Positions 1 to 7,540 of a stretch of DNA of 37,126 nt are shown here, piece after piece. Numbering within the stretch: position 1 is the stretch's first letter; every line of letters starts with the position of its first letter. Below the pieces are notes generated by a model, which ran no database searches, had not been told where the DNA came from, and was given only the letters and a program-made list of their open reading frames with translations. A program made the position numbers and the translations under genes. The stretch is taken from the NCBI GenBank assembly GCA_934631985.1, contig CAKTYE010000019.1, forward strand, positions 1 through 37,126, in the 5' to 3' direction. This DNA comes from an uncultured Clostridia bacterium. Its GTDB lineage: Bacteria; Bacillota; Clostridia; Christensenellales; Aristaeellaceae.

Positions 1-195
1 ATTGACAATGGCCCGATGGAGGGATTCTGGGGCATCCTGAAGCGCGAGAAATATTATGGCAAGCGATTTACCTCCAAGAAGGAGCTTGTTCGAATGATTC
101 GGGACTACATTTACTATTACAACACCCAGCGAGTGCAGCGCAATCTGGGTGTTGTTACGCCACTGGAAAAGTTCCAAATGGCATTTGTTGCGTAA
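1..195 (+). CDS. IS3-family transposase, C-terminal end (partial)
   Basis: The window opens inside this reading frame; 64 residues and a TAA stop are visible. They begin with DNGPMEGFWGILKREKYY, which matches the end of the rve integrase core of IS3-family (IS150-like) transposases. The glutamate in PMEGFW is the expected third acidic residue of the DDE catalytic triad. It is followed by the typical tail with a YYN-Q-R run and TPLEKF. This subunit (OrfB) cuts and joins the element's ends. The start and most of the protein lie left of the window, so whether the element is intact cannot be judged. The stop is followed by a hairpin and a likely right terminus near 270. Confidence 0.88.
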   Translation: MDNGPMEGFWGILKREKYYGKRFTSKKELVRMIRDYIYYYNTQRVQRNLGVVTPLEKFQMAFVA

Positions 196-200
196 AAATT

Positions 201-242
201 CTGCCAAGAGCAGTATACTCTTGGCAGCAAAAATCTTTTTTT
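201..242 (+). terminator. Hairpin with T-run after the transposase
   Basis: CTGCCAAGAG (201-210) and CTCTTGGCAG (218-227) form a perfect 10-bp stem with a 7-base loop. A T-rich tract follows at 234-242. It lies five bases past the transposase stop, so it probably ends the transposase message. The spacing between stem and T-run is slightly long for a textbook terminator. Confidence 0.55.
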
Positions 243-276
243 CATTGTACGCTTGATGGGGCGCGGTTCATAAGCA

Positions 277-849
277 TTAAGCATCCAGCGTAGAGGCACT
301 TTCCTCCGCATCAACATCCGTCTCCGCAGGAGCTTCAGTCTGCACAGCTTCTTCCGCAGCATCTGTCTCTACAGCCACTTCTTCCGCAGACAGCTTATCC
401 AGCGCCGCCAGCAGCCGTTCATTGACCTCCAGCGATTTCTTCATCAGTGCGTTCTTTTCATCAGCGTTCTCCGCAGGTACACGGTTCAGCTTGATGCAGG
501 CAATGCCGCACAGGCCAAGACCCAGGGCAACGATCAGCCAGCAGGCAGCGCTGTACAGTGCGCCCATACTCTGCACCATGTGATTGTTCAGCTGCGAAAA
601 GTTGGACGCAGTGTTGGAGGAAAGATTGTTGAGCTGGTTCAATGCGTCATAGGTCACGCCGTACATTTCGGTGTAGAAGTCCGCACCGAAGGTATAGCTG
701 CTTGCATACTCATGGCTGCTGGAAAAATCGCTGGAAGCCGTCTCCATGTTCGCGAACTGATTGCAGCCGACTGCCAGCAAAATGACCCCCAGTAAAACGA
801 TGACCACGCCAAGCACAAGCGCCACCTGCGCCCCAGACTTTTTCTTCAT
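277..849 (-). CDS. Small two-helix membrane protein, function unknown
   Basis: This 190-residue protein has a basic start (MKKK), a long hydrophobic segment at about residues 8-29, a polar Ser/Asn/Tyr-rich stretch, a second hydrophobic segment at about 96-118, and an acidic Glu/Ala-rich tail (about 155-190). The layout suggests two membrane helices with a roughly 65-residue outer loop and a cytoplasmic acidic tail. A cysteine follows the first helix (AVGC), but alanine at the -3 position makes it a poor lipobox. The ATG at 847-849 has an AAAGGAG upstream, and a good promoter lies at 898-925. I do not recognise the family. The stop sits within a few bases of the probable insertion-sequence end, so the tail could have been altered by the insertion. 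Confidence 0.7.
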   Translation of the reverse strand: MKKKSGAQVALVLGVVIVLLGVILLAVGCNQFANMETASSDFSSSHEYASSYTFGADFYTEMYGVTYDALNQLNNLSSNTASNFSQLNNHMVQSMGALYSAACWLIVALGLGLCGIACIKLNRVPAENADEKNALMKKSLEVNERLLAALDKLSAEEVAVETDAAEEAVQTEAPAETDVDAEESASTLDA

Positions 850-897
850 AACAGAAATCCCCCTTCTCCTTTGTAAATAGTATTTTCTACTATGCGT

Positions 898-925
898 ATT
901 ATAGCATTTATTTCTTTAAAATCAA
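898..925 (-). promoter_or_regulatory. Sigma-A-type promoter of the 277-849 gene
   Basis: On the minus strand TTGATT (920-925) and TATAAT (898-903) are separated by 16 bases, with an extended TGc just before the -10. Between the promoter and the ribosome binding site lies a small inverted repeat, TAGTA-ttttc-TACTA (878-892), near the expected start of the transcript. It could be an operator or an early hairpin; nothing further supports either. Confidence 0.7.
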
Positions 926-967
926 GAATCATTCGTTGCTTTTGCTTGAATTTTTCTCTAAGAATAT

Positions 968-1019
968 CAAAAAATCCCCCCTGCCGCAGCGTCCTTTGCA
1001 GACTGCTGCCGGCAGGGGG
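968..1019 (-). terminator. Rho-independent terminator of radA-yacL
   Basis: On the minus strand the arm at 1005-1019 (CCCCCTGCCGgCAGC) pairs with the arm at 976-990 (GCTGCGGCAGGGGG), one base bulged. The stem is followed by GATTTTTTG. It begins eight bases past the yacL stop, so it is the end of that transcript. Confidence 0.85.
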
Positions 1020-1027
1020 AAGCGCTT

Positions 1028-2173
1028 TTATTTCATTTTGCTGAAGATCATCCGGCCTGCGCTGGTTTGCAGCACGCTGGTGACGATGACCGTCACCGTC
1101 TGTCCCACATGGGCGCGACCGCCCTCTACCACGATCATGGTGCCGTCATCAAGATAACCTACGCCCTGATTCGGCTCCTTGCCCTCCTTGGTGATGCTCA
1201 GGGCAAGCTCCTCCCCGGCGATGACCGCAGGCTTCAGCGCCCCGGCAAGGTCGTTCAAGTTCAGCACCTTCATGCCGCTCAGCGCAGCGACCTTGTTCAG
1301 GTTGTAGTCGTTGGTGACGACCAGGCCGTTCAGCTCCGTTGCCAACCGAAGCAGCTTTACATCCGCATCGGTCTCGTCAGGCCAGTCAGTGCCGTCGATT
1401 CGAAGGGGAATGTCCGCAGACTGCTGGGCCTTTTGCAGCAGCTCCAGCCCCCGGCGGCCCCGGTTGCGGCGCAGCGGGTCGGCGCTGTCGGCAATGCGGC
1501 GCAGCTCATCCAGCACAAACTGCGGAACGACCAGCTCCCCTTCCAGAAAGCCTGCCCTTATGACGTCGAAAATGCGTCCGTCGATCAGCACTGAGGTGTC
1601 CAGCAGCTTGGGATGCGGGGCGAGGACGGCTTCGGTCTCGTCCTCCTCCTCAGCCTCGCGGCTGCGCTTGGCGATCTTCCGCTGGGCGCGGCGCTCACGG
1701 AAGCCTGTGAAGCGCTCCTGCATTTCCGCAAAGTCAGCGGCGCGCTTGTAGCCGATGGAAAGCCCCAGCGTGGCAAACACCACATACAGAATGGCGCTGA
1801 TGGCGGTGGTGAACAGGGACGTGCCGACAAAGTTCAAAATCTGGCTGGTCAGCGCGGCAATGATCAGGCCGCAGATCAGCCCCCACACACAGCCCATCAT
1901 TTGGCTGAAGGGCATTTTATCCATGCGCTGCTCCAAACGATTGCCCCAGTCAACGCAGCGCTGCAAAATGCGGTTGCTCAGCAGCAGGAAGATCAGCCCA
2001 CCCACCACACAGGTGGAGGTGTAAATAATCGCCAGCGCCCGCACCGGCACACGATAGCCGGGGTTGGCAAAGGCGATGGCCTGCAGCACCCCCGCCGCCA
2101 CTGCCGCGCCGATGCCTGCACCCACCAGCGCGATCAGCGCCCGCAGCAGCCGCTGCACCTTTTTGGACTTCAT
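1028..2173 (-). CDS. yacL: YacL-type membrane PIN/TRAM-domain protein
   Basis: This 381-residue protein has several N-terminal membrane helices (first about residues 9-30, then 45-65, 90-110 and 115-140). A basic linker (RERRAQRKIAKR) leads to a PIN domain with LLDTSVLIDGRIFDV, EL-RRIAD and TNDYNLNK, carrying the acidic residues expected of a PIN nuclease site, and then a C-terminal TRAM domain rich in glycine and valine. This is the architecture of Bacillus YacL, a putative membrane-anchored RNase. I chose the ATG at 2171-2173 because AAGGAG sits nine bases before it; an in-frame upstream start would add 16 residues without such support. It follows radA by 87 bases on the same strand. In Bacillus radA, disA and yacL are consecutive; here disA is absent. 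Confidence 0.88.
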   Translation of the reverse strand: MKSKKVQRLLRALIALVGAGIGAAVAAGVLQAIAFANPGYRVPVRALAIIYTSTCVVGGLIFLLLSNRILQRCVDWGNRLEQRMDKMPFSQMMGCVWGLICGLIIAALTSQILNFVGTSLFTTAISAILYVVFATLGLSIGYKRAADFAEMQERFTGFRERRAQRKIAKRSREAEEEDETEAVLAPHPKLLDTSVLIDGRIFDVIRAGFLEGELVVPQFVLDELRRIADSADPLRRNRGRRGLELLQKAQQSADIPLRIDGTDWPDETDADVKLLRLATELNGLVVTNDYNLNKVAALSGMKVLNLNDLAGALKPAVIAGEELALSITKEGKEPNQGVGYLDDGTMIVVEGGRAHVGQTVTVIVTSVLQTSAGRMIFSKMK

Positions 2174-2260
2174 AGGGTCACGCTCCTTCAGATGATTGCG
2201 AATAAAAAGCATATAAAACACGGAAAAGGAAAGCTTACGCTGTCACGCTTGTTCGCGGCC

Positions 2261-3640
2261 TTAGAACAGTACGCTGAGAGCCTGCATCACGGTATCCACG
2301 CCGCGCAGGGTCACGCCCTCCGGGGCCTTGATGCGGCGCAGACTCTCCCGGGGCAGCAGAATGGTGGTGAAGCCCAGCCGCACACATTCGGAGACCCGAC
2401 GCTCCGCCTGGGGAATGGCGCGAATCTCGCCGCCCAGCCCAACCTCGCCCATGACGGCGACCTGCTGGCCCACCGGCTCATCCTTCAGTGAGGAGGCCAC
2501 CGCCACACACAGCGCCAGATCGGCGGCAGGCTCGCTTAATTCCAGACCGCCCGCCACATTGATATAAACGTCCTGATTATAGGTCTTTTGTCCCGCGCGC
2601 TTTTCCAGCACCGCCAGCAGCAGCGCCACACGGCCTGTGTCCGCGCCCTCCACGGTGCGGCGGGGTGTGCCGAAATAGGTGGGAGAGGCCAAGGCCTGCA
2701 CATCCACCAGCAGGGGACGGGAGCCTTCCATGCCGCAGAACACCACAGAACCGCTGGCTCCCTTGGCCCGGTGCGAAAGCAGCTGCTCGGAGGGATTCTC
2801 CACCACCTGCATGCCCTCCTCGGTCATTTGGAAAACGCCCAGCTCATTGACGGAACCAAAGCGGTTCTTCACCGCGCGAAGCAGGCGGTATTCCTGCTGA
2901 CGGTCGCCCTCGAAATACAGCACCACGTCCACCATATGCTCCAGCATGCGGGGACCGGCGATAGCGCCCTCCTTGGTCACATGGCCCACCAAAAAGGTAG
3001 CGATGCCGCTTTCCTTGCACAGGCGCATCAGCAGGCTGGTGCATTCCCGCACCTGGCTGACGCTGCCGGGAGCCGAGGCCATTTCCGGGCGGTACATGGT
3101 CTGAATGGAGTCCACCACCGCCACGTCGGGGGCCATTTCCTTCATGCGGGCCTCCACGTTGTCCATAGCGTTTTCCGCCAGCACATAGAGGTTCGGCACG
3201 TCGATCCTCAAGCGGCGGGCGCGAAGCTTCACCTGCTTGGCGGATTCCTCACCACTGACGTACAGCACGCGCTTGCCCTGTGCGCACAGGTTGGCGCACA
3301 CCTGCAAAAGCAGCGTGGATTTGCCGATGCCGGGGTCGCCGCCGATGAGCATCAGTCCGCCCTCGACGATGCCGCCGCCCAGCACCCGGTCCAATTCGCC
3401 GATGCCCGTGGAGGTACGCGCCACCGCATCCTCGGGAATATCCCGCAGCAGCATGGCCTGTGCGCCGCTGCCGGGCCGCTGCCGGGCAGGCTTGGCGCTG
3501 GCGGAGGCCTTCGCTGCCGGGGTATCCACCACGCCCTCCTCCATGGTGTTCCACGCGCCGCAGCCAGGGCAGCGCCCCACCCAGCGCGCAGTCTCATAGC
3601 CGCAGGCGGTGCAGGCAAAGACGGTCTTTTCCCGAGCCAT
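2261..3640 (-). CDS. radA: DNA repair protein RadA (Sms)
   Basis: At 459 residues this is full length for RadA, a RecA-like ATPase that drives branch migration of recombination intermediates. It starts with a four-cysteine zinc finger (CTACGYE...CPGCGAW, residues 10-30). A Walker A follows (GGDPGIGKSTL, about 100-110), then Walker B (VAVVDSIQ), the RadA-specific KNRFG motif (about residue 265), and a Lon-protease-like C-terminal domain (DVYINVAGGLEL). The ATG at 3638-3640 has AAGGA ten bases before it. It is the first gene of a radA-yacL transcript and is divergent from radC. Confidence 0.97.
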   Translation of the reverse strand: MAREKTVFACTACGYETARWVGRCPGCGAWNTMEEGVVDTPAAKASASAKPARQRPGSGAQAMLLRDIPEDAVARTSTGIGELDRVLGGGIVEGGLMLIGGDPGIGKSTLLLQVCANLCAQGKRVLYVSGEESAKQVKLRARRLRIDVPNLYVLAENAMDNVEARMKEMAPDVAVVDSIQTMYRPEMASAPGSVSQVRECTSLLMRLCKESGIATFLVGHVTKEGAIAGPRMLEHMVDVVLYFEGDRQQEYRLLRAVKNRFGSVNELGVFQMTEEGMQVVENPSEQLLSHRAKGASGSVVFCGMEGSRPLLVDVQALASPTYFGTPRRTVEGADTGRVALLLAVLEKRAGQKTYNQDVYINVAGGLELSEPAADLALCVAVASSLKDEPVGQQVAVMGEVGLGGEIRAIPQAERRVSECVRLGFTTILLPRESLRRIKAPEGVTLRGVDTVMQALSVLF

Positions 3641-3674
3641 GGCTCTCGCATCCTTTCCTTCTGACGTATATCAG

Positions 3675-3701
3675 AGTATATCATATTCCGATGCAGTCGA
3701 A
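3675..3701 (-). promoter_or_regulatory. Possible radA promoter
   Basis: On the minus strand TATACT (3675-3680) is a good -10 match 35 bases before the radA start. The best -35 is TTCGAC (3696-3701) at a short 15-base spacing, so only the -10 is persuasive. Confidence 0.35.
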
Positions 3702-3773
3702 AAGTAGCTTTCTGGAAAAGAAAGGGAAAAGGGTTCCGGCGGCACTGCTTTTCATCTTTTTTCGCCCCGATCC

Positions 3774-3802
3774 ATGACAAAGCCGCAAAGATTTGCTACA
3801 AT
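3774..3802 (+). promoter_or_regulatory. Sigma-A-type promoter of the radC operon
   Basis: ATGACA (3774-3779) and TACAAT (3797-3802) are separated by 17 bases, with an extended TGc before the -10. Both boxes are one mismatch from consensus. The radC start lies 37 bases downstream, leaving a short leader with AAAGGAAG. Confidence 0.7.
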
Positions 3803-3838
3803 AAAGCAACGAACCCAACACAGAAAGGAAGTTTCGCC

Positions 3839-4621
3839 GTGACCATGCACGAGGGACACCGCCAGCGCATGCGGGAGCGCTTTTGCAGGGAGGGCCTGGA
3901 CGGCTTTGCAGACCATGAGGTGCTGGAGCTGATCCTGTTTGACTGCATTCCCCAGGGAAACGTCAATCCGCTGGCCCATCGGCTGCTGGACGCCTTCGGC
4001 TCCCTGCACGGCGTGCTGGAGGCGCAGGTGGATCAGCTGATGTCCGTCAACGGCGTGGGTGAGCGGACGGCGGTGCGCCTTTCCATGCTGCTGCCGCTGC
4101 TGCGTCGCTATCACCAAAGCCTTTGTCAGGAACGCAGGCGCATCATCAACCGCTCCGAGGCCTCGGCGTTCTGCCTGTCCCTGCTGACAGGCTGGCGCAC
4201 GGAACGGTTTTACCTCATCTGCCTGAGCGCGGACATGGAGGTGCTGGGAACGCGACTGATCGCCGAGGGCAGCCTGACAGAGGTCAACGCCTATCCCCGG
4301 CTGGTGGTGGAGGCAGCGCTGAACCAGAACGCTCACAGCGTGGTGCTGTGCCATAATCACCCCAGCGGCGCGGTGGAAGCCTCCGCTGAGGATATTCAAA
4401 CCACCCTGCAATTGCAGAGCATTCTGACGCCGCTGGACATTACCCTGCTGGATCATATCATTGTGGCAGGGAAGGAAACCTACAGCCTGGTGCAGCACGG
4501 TGACCTGAACCACGATGCCCTGCTCGGACGCTTGCCCGCCGGGGCCATGGTGGCGGCGGACAGCTCGGGCCATCTGCTGCCCAAGCGTACGCGCAGGCAG
4601 AAGAACAAGGAGGAAAACTGA
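3839..4621 (+). CDS. radC: RadC-family JAB-domain protein
   Basis: The product is 260 residues. The N-terminal half has helix-hairpin-helix character (VNGVGERTAVRL, about residues 68-79). The C-terminal half is a JAB/MPN domain with the metal motif HNHPSG followed by S..D at about 172-186. Despite the historical name, a repair role for RadC is doubtful and the enzymatic substrate is not established. I favour the GTG at 3839 because AAAGGAAG ends seven bases before it; ATG at 3845 is the alternative. It is first in an operon: the TGA at 4619-4621 is separated by one base from the next start, and its 3' end contains the next gene's ribosome binding site. Confidence 0.93.
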   Translation: MTMHEGHRQRMRERFCREGLDGFADHEVLELILFDCIPQGNVNPLAHRLLDAFGSLHGVLEAQVDQLMSVNGVGERTAVRLSMLLPLLRRYHQSLCQERRRIINRSEASAFCLSLLTGWRTERFYLICLSADMEVLGTRLIAEGSLTEVNAYPRLVVEAALNQNAHSVVLCHNHPSGAVEASAEDIQTTLQLQSILTPLDITLLDHIIVAGKETYSLVQHGDLNHDALLGRLPAGAMVAADSSGHLLPKRTRRQKNKEEN

Positions 4622-4622
4622 C

Positions 4623-5246
4623 GTGTCAAAGAATCCCCACGGCGCAGTGCATCGCCTGCTGCGGGTGCTGCTCTGCCTGATCTTGCTGTGCGTCCTGCTT
4701 TGCCTGGGCATTCTGGGCTATATCTGCTGGCGGGAAAAGCACCTGCCGCCCCTGGAGGACTACGACGCGATCGTGGTGCTGGGAGCGCAGGTGAAGGCGG
4801 ACGGCAGCCTGTCCGTGCAGCTGCAATGGCGGCTGGATAAGGCCTATGAGGTATGGCAGGATCGGCCCTGTCTGGTGACGCTGTGCGGCGCACAGGGCGG
4901 CAACGAACCTGTCACAGAAGCGGAAGCCATGCGGGACTATCTGCTGGCAAAGGGCATACCGGAAGAAGACCTGCTGCTGGACGACAGCTCCTACACCACC
5001 CGGCAGAACCTGCGCAACGCGGCGGCGCTGCTGCGTGAACGCAACGTCAGTAAGGTGCTGATCGTTACCAGCAGCTACCATCTGCCCCGGGCGCTGGCAC
5101 TGGCGGAGGACAACGGGCTGACTGCCTCGGGCGTGGGCAGTCCCACCAAGCCGGAATATTGGCTGAAAAATTACGGGCGCGAGACGCTCAGCTGGGTCAA
5201 ATACCTGCTGCAGCGGTATCTCCACCTGCCCCTGGAAAGTGAATGA
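4623..5246 (+). CDS. DUF218 (YdcF/SanA/ElyC-like) membrane-anchored protein
   Basis: This 207-residue protein has one N-terminal membrane helix (about residues 12-35, Leu/Cys-rich) followed by a DUF218 domain. Visible hallmarks are DAIVVLGAQV (about 46-55), LVTLCGAQGG, EAEAMRDYL, SSYTTRQNLRNA (about 118-129) and LIVTSSYHLPRAL (about 143-155). Relatives are linked to envelope barrier function and cell-wall precursor steps, without a firm biochemical reaction. GTG at 4623 is preferred because AAGGAGG lies nine bases upstream inside the end of radC. The stop overlaps the ribosome-binding region of rsmG, so translation is likely coupled through the operon. Confidence 0.85.
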   Translation: MSKNPHGAVHRLLRVLLCLILLCVLLCLGILGYICWREKHLPPLEDYDAIVVLGAQVKADGSLSVQLQWRLDKAYEVWQDRPCLVTLCGAQGGNEPVTEAEAMRDYLLAKGIPEEDLLLDDSSYTTRQNLRNAAALLRERNVSKVLIVTSSYHLPRALALAEDNGLTASGVGSPTKPEYWLKNYGRETLSWVKYLLQRYLHLPLESE

Positions 5247-5253
5247 GGTCGTC

Positions 5254-5973
5254 ATGGAAAGCAAACAGATACAGGATCGCCTTGCGGTGTGCGGCATTAC
5301 CGTCTCCACGGAAACGGCGGAGAAGCTCGCCGCCTATCACGCGCTGCTGATGGACTGGAACCAGCGCATGGACCTGACCGCCGTCACCGAGGAGGCGGAA
5401 ATGCTGGACCGCCACTATGTGGATTCCCTTGCGCCGCTGGCCCATCCGGGGCTGCTGCCTGCGCAGGGGAGGGTCATTGACGTAGGAACGGGCGCAGGCT
5501 TCCCCGGCATGGTGCTGGCCATTGCCTGCCCGGAGCTGCGCTTTACCCTGCTGGACGCGCAGCAGAAGCGCCTGAACTTCCTGCAAGCGGTCATCGATGC
5601 GCTGGGACTGACCAACGTGACGCTGTGCCACAGCCGTGCAGAGGACGGCGCGCGCGCTCCTGCCCTGCGGGAGCAGTTTGACCTGGCGGTAGCCCGGGCC
5701 GTGGCCTCGCTGCCGGTGCTGGCGGAGTATCTGCTGCCCTATGTAAAGGTGGGCGGACATGCGCTGTGCTGGAAGGGGCCTGCTGTGCGGGAGGAGCTGC
5801 CTCAGGGCCGCAAGGCGGCGGCGCTGCTGGGCGGCACGGTGAAGGAACCTATTTCCGTGACCTTCCCGGGACGGGACTGGGAGCATGTGCTGCTGCCGCT
5901 GCGCAAAAACGCAAAAACCCTTCGACAATATCCCCGTAAAGCCGGCACGCCTGCCAGGCAGCCCCTCGGCTGA
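5254..5973 (+). CDS. rsmG: 16S rRNA (guanine-N7)-methyltransferase RsmG (GidB)
   Basis: The 239-residue length matches Bacillus RsmG. It methylates N7 of the guanine equivalent to G527 of 16S rRNA, using S-adenosylmethionine. Visible landmarks are DRHYVDSLAPL (about residues 55-65), the SAM-binding loop VIDVGTGAGFPGMVLAI (about 74-90), LLDAQQKRLNFL (about 100-111) and the AVARAVASL region. ATG at 5254 is chosen for GAGG five bases upstream; GTG at 5239 would add five residues but has no spacing for a ribosome site. It is the last gene of the radC operon, followed by a strong terminator. RsmG followed by a ParB/Noc-type gene is a classic Firmicute arrangement. Confidence 0.96.
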   Translation: MESKQIQDRLAVCGITVSTETAEKLAAYHALLMDWNQRMDLTAVTEEAEMLDRHYVDSLAPLAHPGLLPAQGRVIDVGTGAGFPGMVLAIACPELRFTLLDAQQKRLNFLQAVIDALGLTNVTLCHSRAEDGARAPALREQFDLAVARAVASLPVLAEYLLPYVKVGGHALCWKGPAVREELPQGRKAAALLGGTVKEPISVTFPGRDWEHVLLPLRKNAKTLRQYPRKAGTPARQPLG

Positions 5974-6026
5974 ACGGACAGGCTTCGCTCTTTCCCGAAA
6001 AAAAGCGCTGTAAAAAAGCAAGAAAG

Positions 6027-6091
6027 CCCCCTGCCCTGCCGCGAAAAAGGAGGAACGATTCCTCCCGCGGCAAGGCAGGGGTTTGCTTTTT
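6027..6091 (+). terminator. Long terminator of the radC-rsmG operon
   Basis: A 16-base arm (6027-6042) pairs with 6066-6081 with one mismatch. Inside it GGAGGAA (6049-6055) pairs with TTCCTCC (6059-6065) around a 3-base loop. TTTGCTTTTT follows. An A-rich run before the left arm would let it act on the opposite strand too. The inner GGAGGAA resembles a ribosome binding site held in a stem, but no start codon follows it usefully. Confidence 0.85.
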
Positions 6092-6112
6092 GCGGCACGA
6101 AAACAACCCGCA

Positions 6113-6175
6113 GGAGCGGCGGTGTTCCCGCCCTGCGGCAGGGGGAGGCCGCAGCGGTGTGCAGACCGCCGCTCC
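6113..6175 (+). other. Nested hairpin in the leader of the ParB-like gene
   Basis: GGAGCGGCGGT (6113-6123) pairs perfectly with ACCGCCGCTCC (6165-6175), and within it CTGCGGC (6133-6139) pairs with GCCGCAG (6148-6154). It ends 25 bases before the AAGGAGG of the ParB-like gene and lacks a T-run. It may be a structured leader or a repeat-derived palindrome; I see no match to a named riboswitch. Confidence 0.5.
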
Positions 6176-6215
6176 CATTCCCGGCCCATTGCGGCGGGAA
6201 AGGAGGCGGCGCGCC

Positions 6216-7025
6216 ATGCAGCACACACAAACGGAATGCAGCCGGCAGGTTTGCTGGCTGCCCCTGAACAGCATTACACCCCGGGCCGACCGTACCTTCG
6301 GTCAGGAGGACAACCGCTCTATCATGGAGCTTGCATCGTCCATTCAGCGCTGGGGGCTGCAAAATCCCATTACGGTGCAGCCGCAGGCCCCAGGGCGCTA
6401 TGTCATTGTATCGGGCAACCGCCGCTATTGGGCCTGCCGCATGGCGGGCTTCACGCACATGGACGCGATCATTCTGCCCGTGACCGGCATGGGCTGCACG
6501 GATCAGGAGCTGCTTCGCTGCCTGAATCAGGGGCAGATGCACTATCTGGAGGAGGCGGACGTGCTGGCAAGGCTGCTGGAAAACGGCATGACCCGGGAGC
6601 AGCTGGCCCGGTGCTTGGGCCGCACACCCAGCCAGATCGGGCAGAAGCTGCGCCTGACGAGCTTGGACGGGGCGCTGCGCAGCTATCTGGTGGAGCAGAA
6701 CCTTTCCGAGGGCTATGCCCGTGCGCTGGCGAAGCTGCCCGACCCGGCGGCGCGCATGGCGATTGCCCGTCAGGCCGTGGCGCAGCATCTGTATGTCCGC
6801 GATGTGGAGGTATTGGTTGCAGCGGCGATCGCCCGTCTGCCCGTGCCGCCGCCCGCCGGGGGCAAGCTGATTTCGCTGATGCGGGATCATCGGCTGTATA
6901 TGAACGCTATTCGCGCCATTGTGGGCCAGATGGAGGAAGCCGGTTTAGCCCCGGAAGTGCGGCAAACGCGCTTCGGGGATTATGAGGAGATGACCATTCG
7001 CGTACAGGTGAGGAGGAGAAAGTAA
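6216..7025 (+). CDS. ParB/Noc-like DNA-binding protein with altered CTP motifs
   Basis: This 269-residue protein follows the ParB plan. It has a PLNSITP start to the N-domain (residues 16-22), WGLQNPITV (46-54, first nucleotide motif), SGNRRYWA (66-73, in place of GERRxRA), LNQGQMHY (103-110, in place of ENIQREDL), a helix-turn-helix at about 125-150 (MTREQLARCLGRTPSQIGQKLRL), and a short C-terminal part. ParB/Noc proteins are CTP-switch clamps that load at parS or Noc sites. Here the glutamate of the second motif and the glutamate and arginine of the third are replaced. The ATG at 6216 has AAGGAGG nine bases before it. Position after rsmG suggests a Noc-type relative; no parA or parB partner lies in the window. 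Confidence 0.85.
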   Translation: MQHTQTECSRQVCWLPLNSITPRADRTFGQEDNRSIMELASSIQRWGLQNPITVQPQAPGRYVIVSGNRRYWACRMAGFTHMDAIILPVTGMGCTDQELLRCLNQGQMHYLEEADVLARLLENGMTREQLARCLGRTPSQIGQKLRLTSLDGALRSYLVEQNLSEGYARALAKLPDPAARMAIARQAVAQHLYVRDVEVLVAAAIARLPVPPPAGGKLISLMRDHRLYMNAIRAIVGQMEEAGLAPEVRQTRFGDYEEMTIRVQVRRRK

Positions 7026-7540
7026 AAGGTGTGGGGGAAAGGCTGTAGATATGCTGTGCCGGGGAAATGTTCTTTTTAGTATCATATCACATGTCCAGTC
7101 CCGGCGGCACACCACCGCGATGAAATACGTTACTAGAGAGTATTTCGTCCGTCTGCGGACGGACGACCCACTTTGCACTCGGGCAAAGTGGGCAAAGCCG
7201 CCCGGGGGCCAGCCAAAATTTCCATGCAGCTAAGGCTGGCCCCCGGACCCCATAATTGCCCCCAGCCATCGCTCGGATCGGAGCCTTCCCAGGGGGACAC
7301 AACCCGAGCCTCCTTCGGGTCCGCTCCATGGCATTCCGTCGGCTGACCGTATACAGCCGTCGGAATGCCTTGTCGCTTAGAACTGGCATATGCAGCCCAA
7401 AGTTACCTGCACCAAAATCTGCATTACGCCCCTGTCCCAAAAGCCTCCCCTGAAAGGGGAGGTGTCCCGAAGGGACGGAGAGGTTCCGTCCGCAGCGCCC
7501 AAAGCCGCTCTCCCCCCCGTCAAAAAAATTTCCGCCCACG
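7026..7540. other. Gene-free region with a series of hairpins
   Basis: No convincing gene lies here: the small open frames lack ribosome sites and domain features. It holds several palindromes: 7146-7165 (8-bp stem, loop TGCG), 7167-7192 (10-bp stem, loop ACTCGG), 7202-7246 (13-bp stem), 7330-7369 (15 of 16 pairs, loop of 8), 7444-7462 (CCTCCCC/GGGGAGG) and 7464-7476 (GTCCC/GGGAC). The first three are back to back. None has a clear T-run. Confidence 0.7.
7444..7485. repeat. Candidate interspersed palindromic element
   Basis: CCTCCCC-tgaaa-GGGGAGG is followed at once by GTCCC-gaa-GGGAC, then GACGGA (7474-7479) pairing with TCCGTC downstream. From memory, similar two-hairpin intergenic elements recur in Faecalibacterium-like genomes. 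Only one copy is in this window, so repetition cannot be shown here. Confidence 0.4.

Larger units (their letters stand above)
1..270 (+). mobile_element. Right end of an IS3-family insertion sequence
   Basis: The transposase stop at 195 is followed by about 75 bases of non-coding DNA ending in GGGGCGCGGTTCA (258-270). Read from the other strand this is TGAACCGCGCCCC, which looks like an IS3-family terminal inverted repeat (TGAAC followed by a C-run). The boundary at 270 is inferred from that resemblance, because the left end and any target duplication lie outside the window. If correct, the element ends only six bases from the stop codon of the next gene (277-849). Confidence 0.5.
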
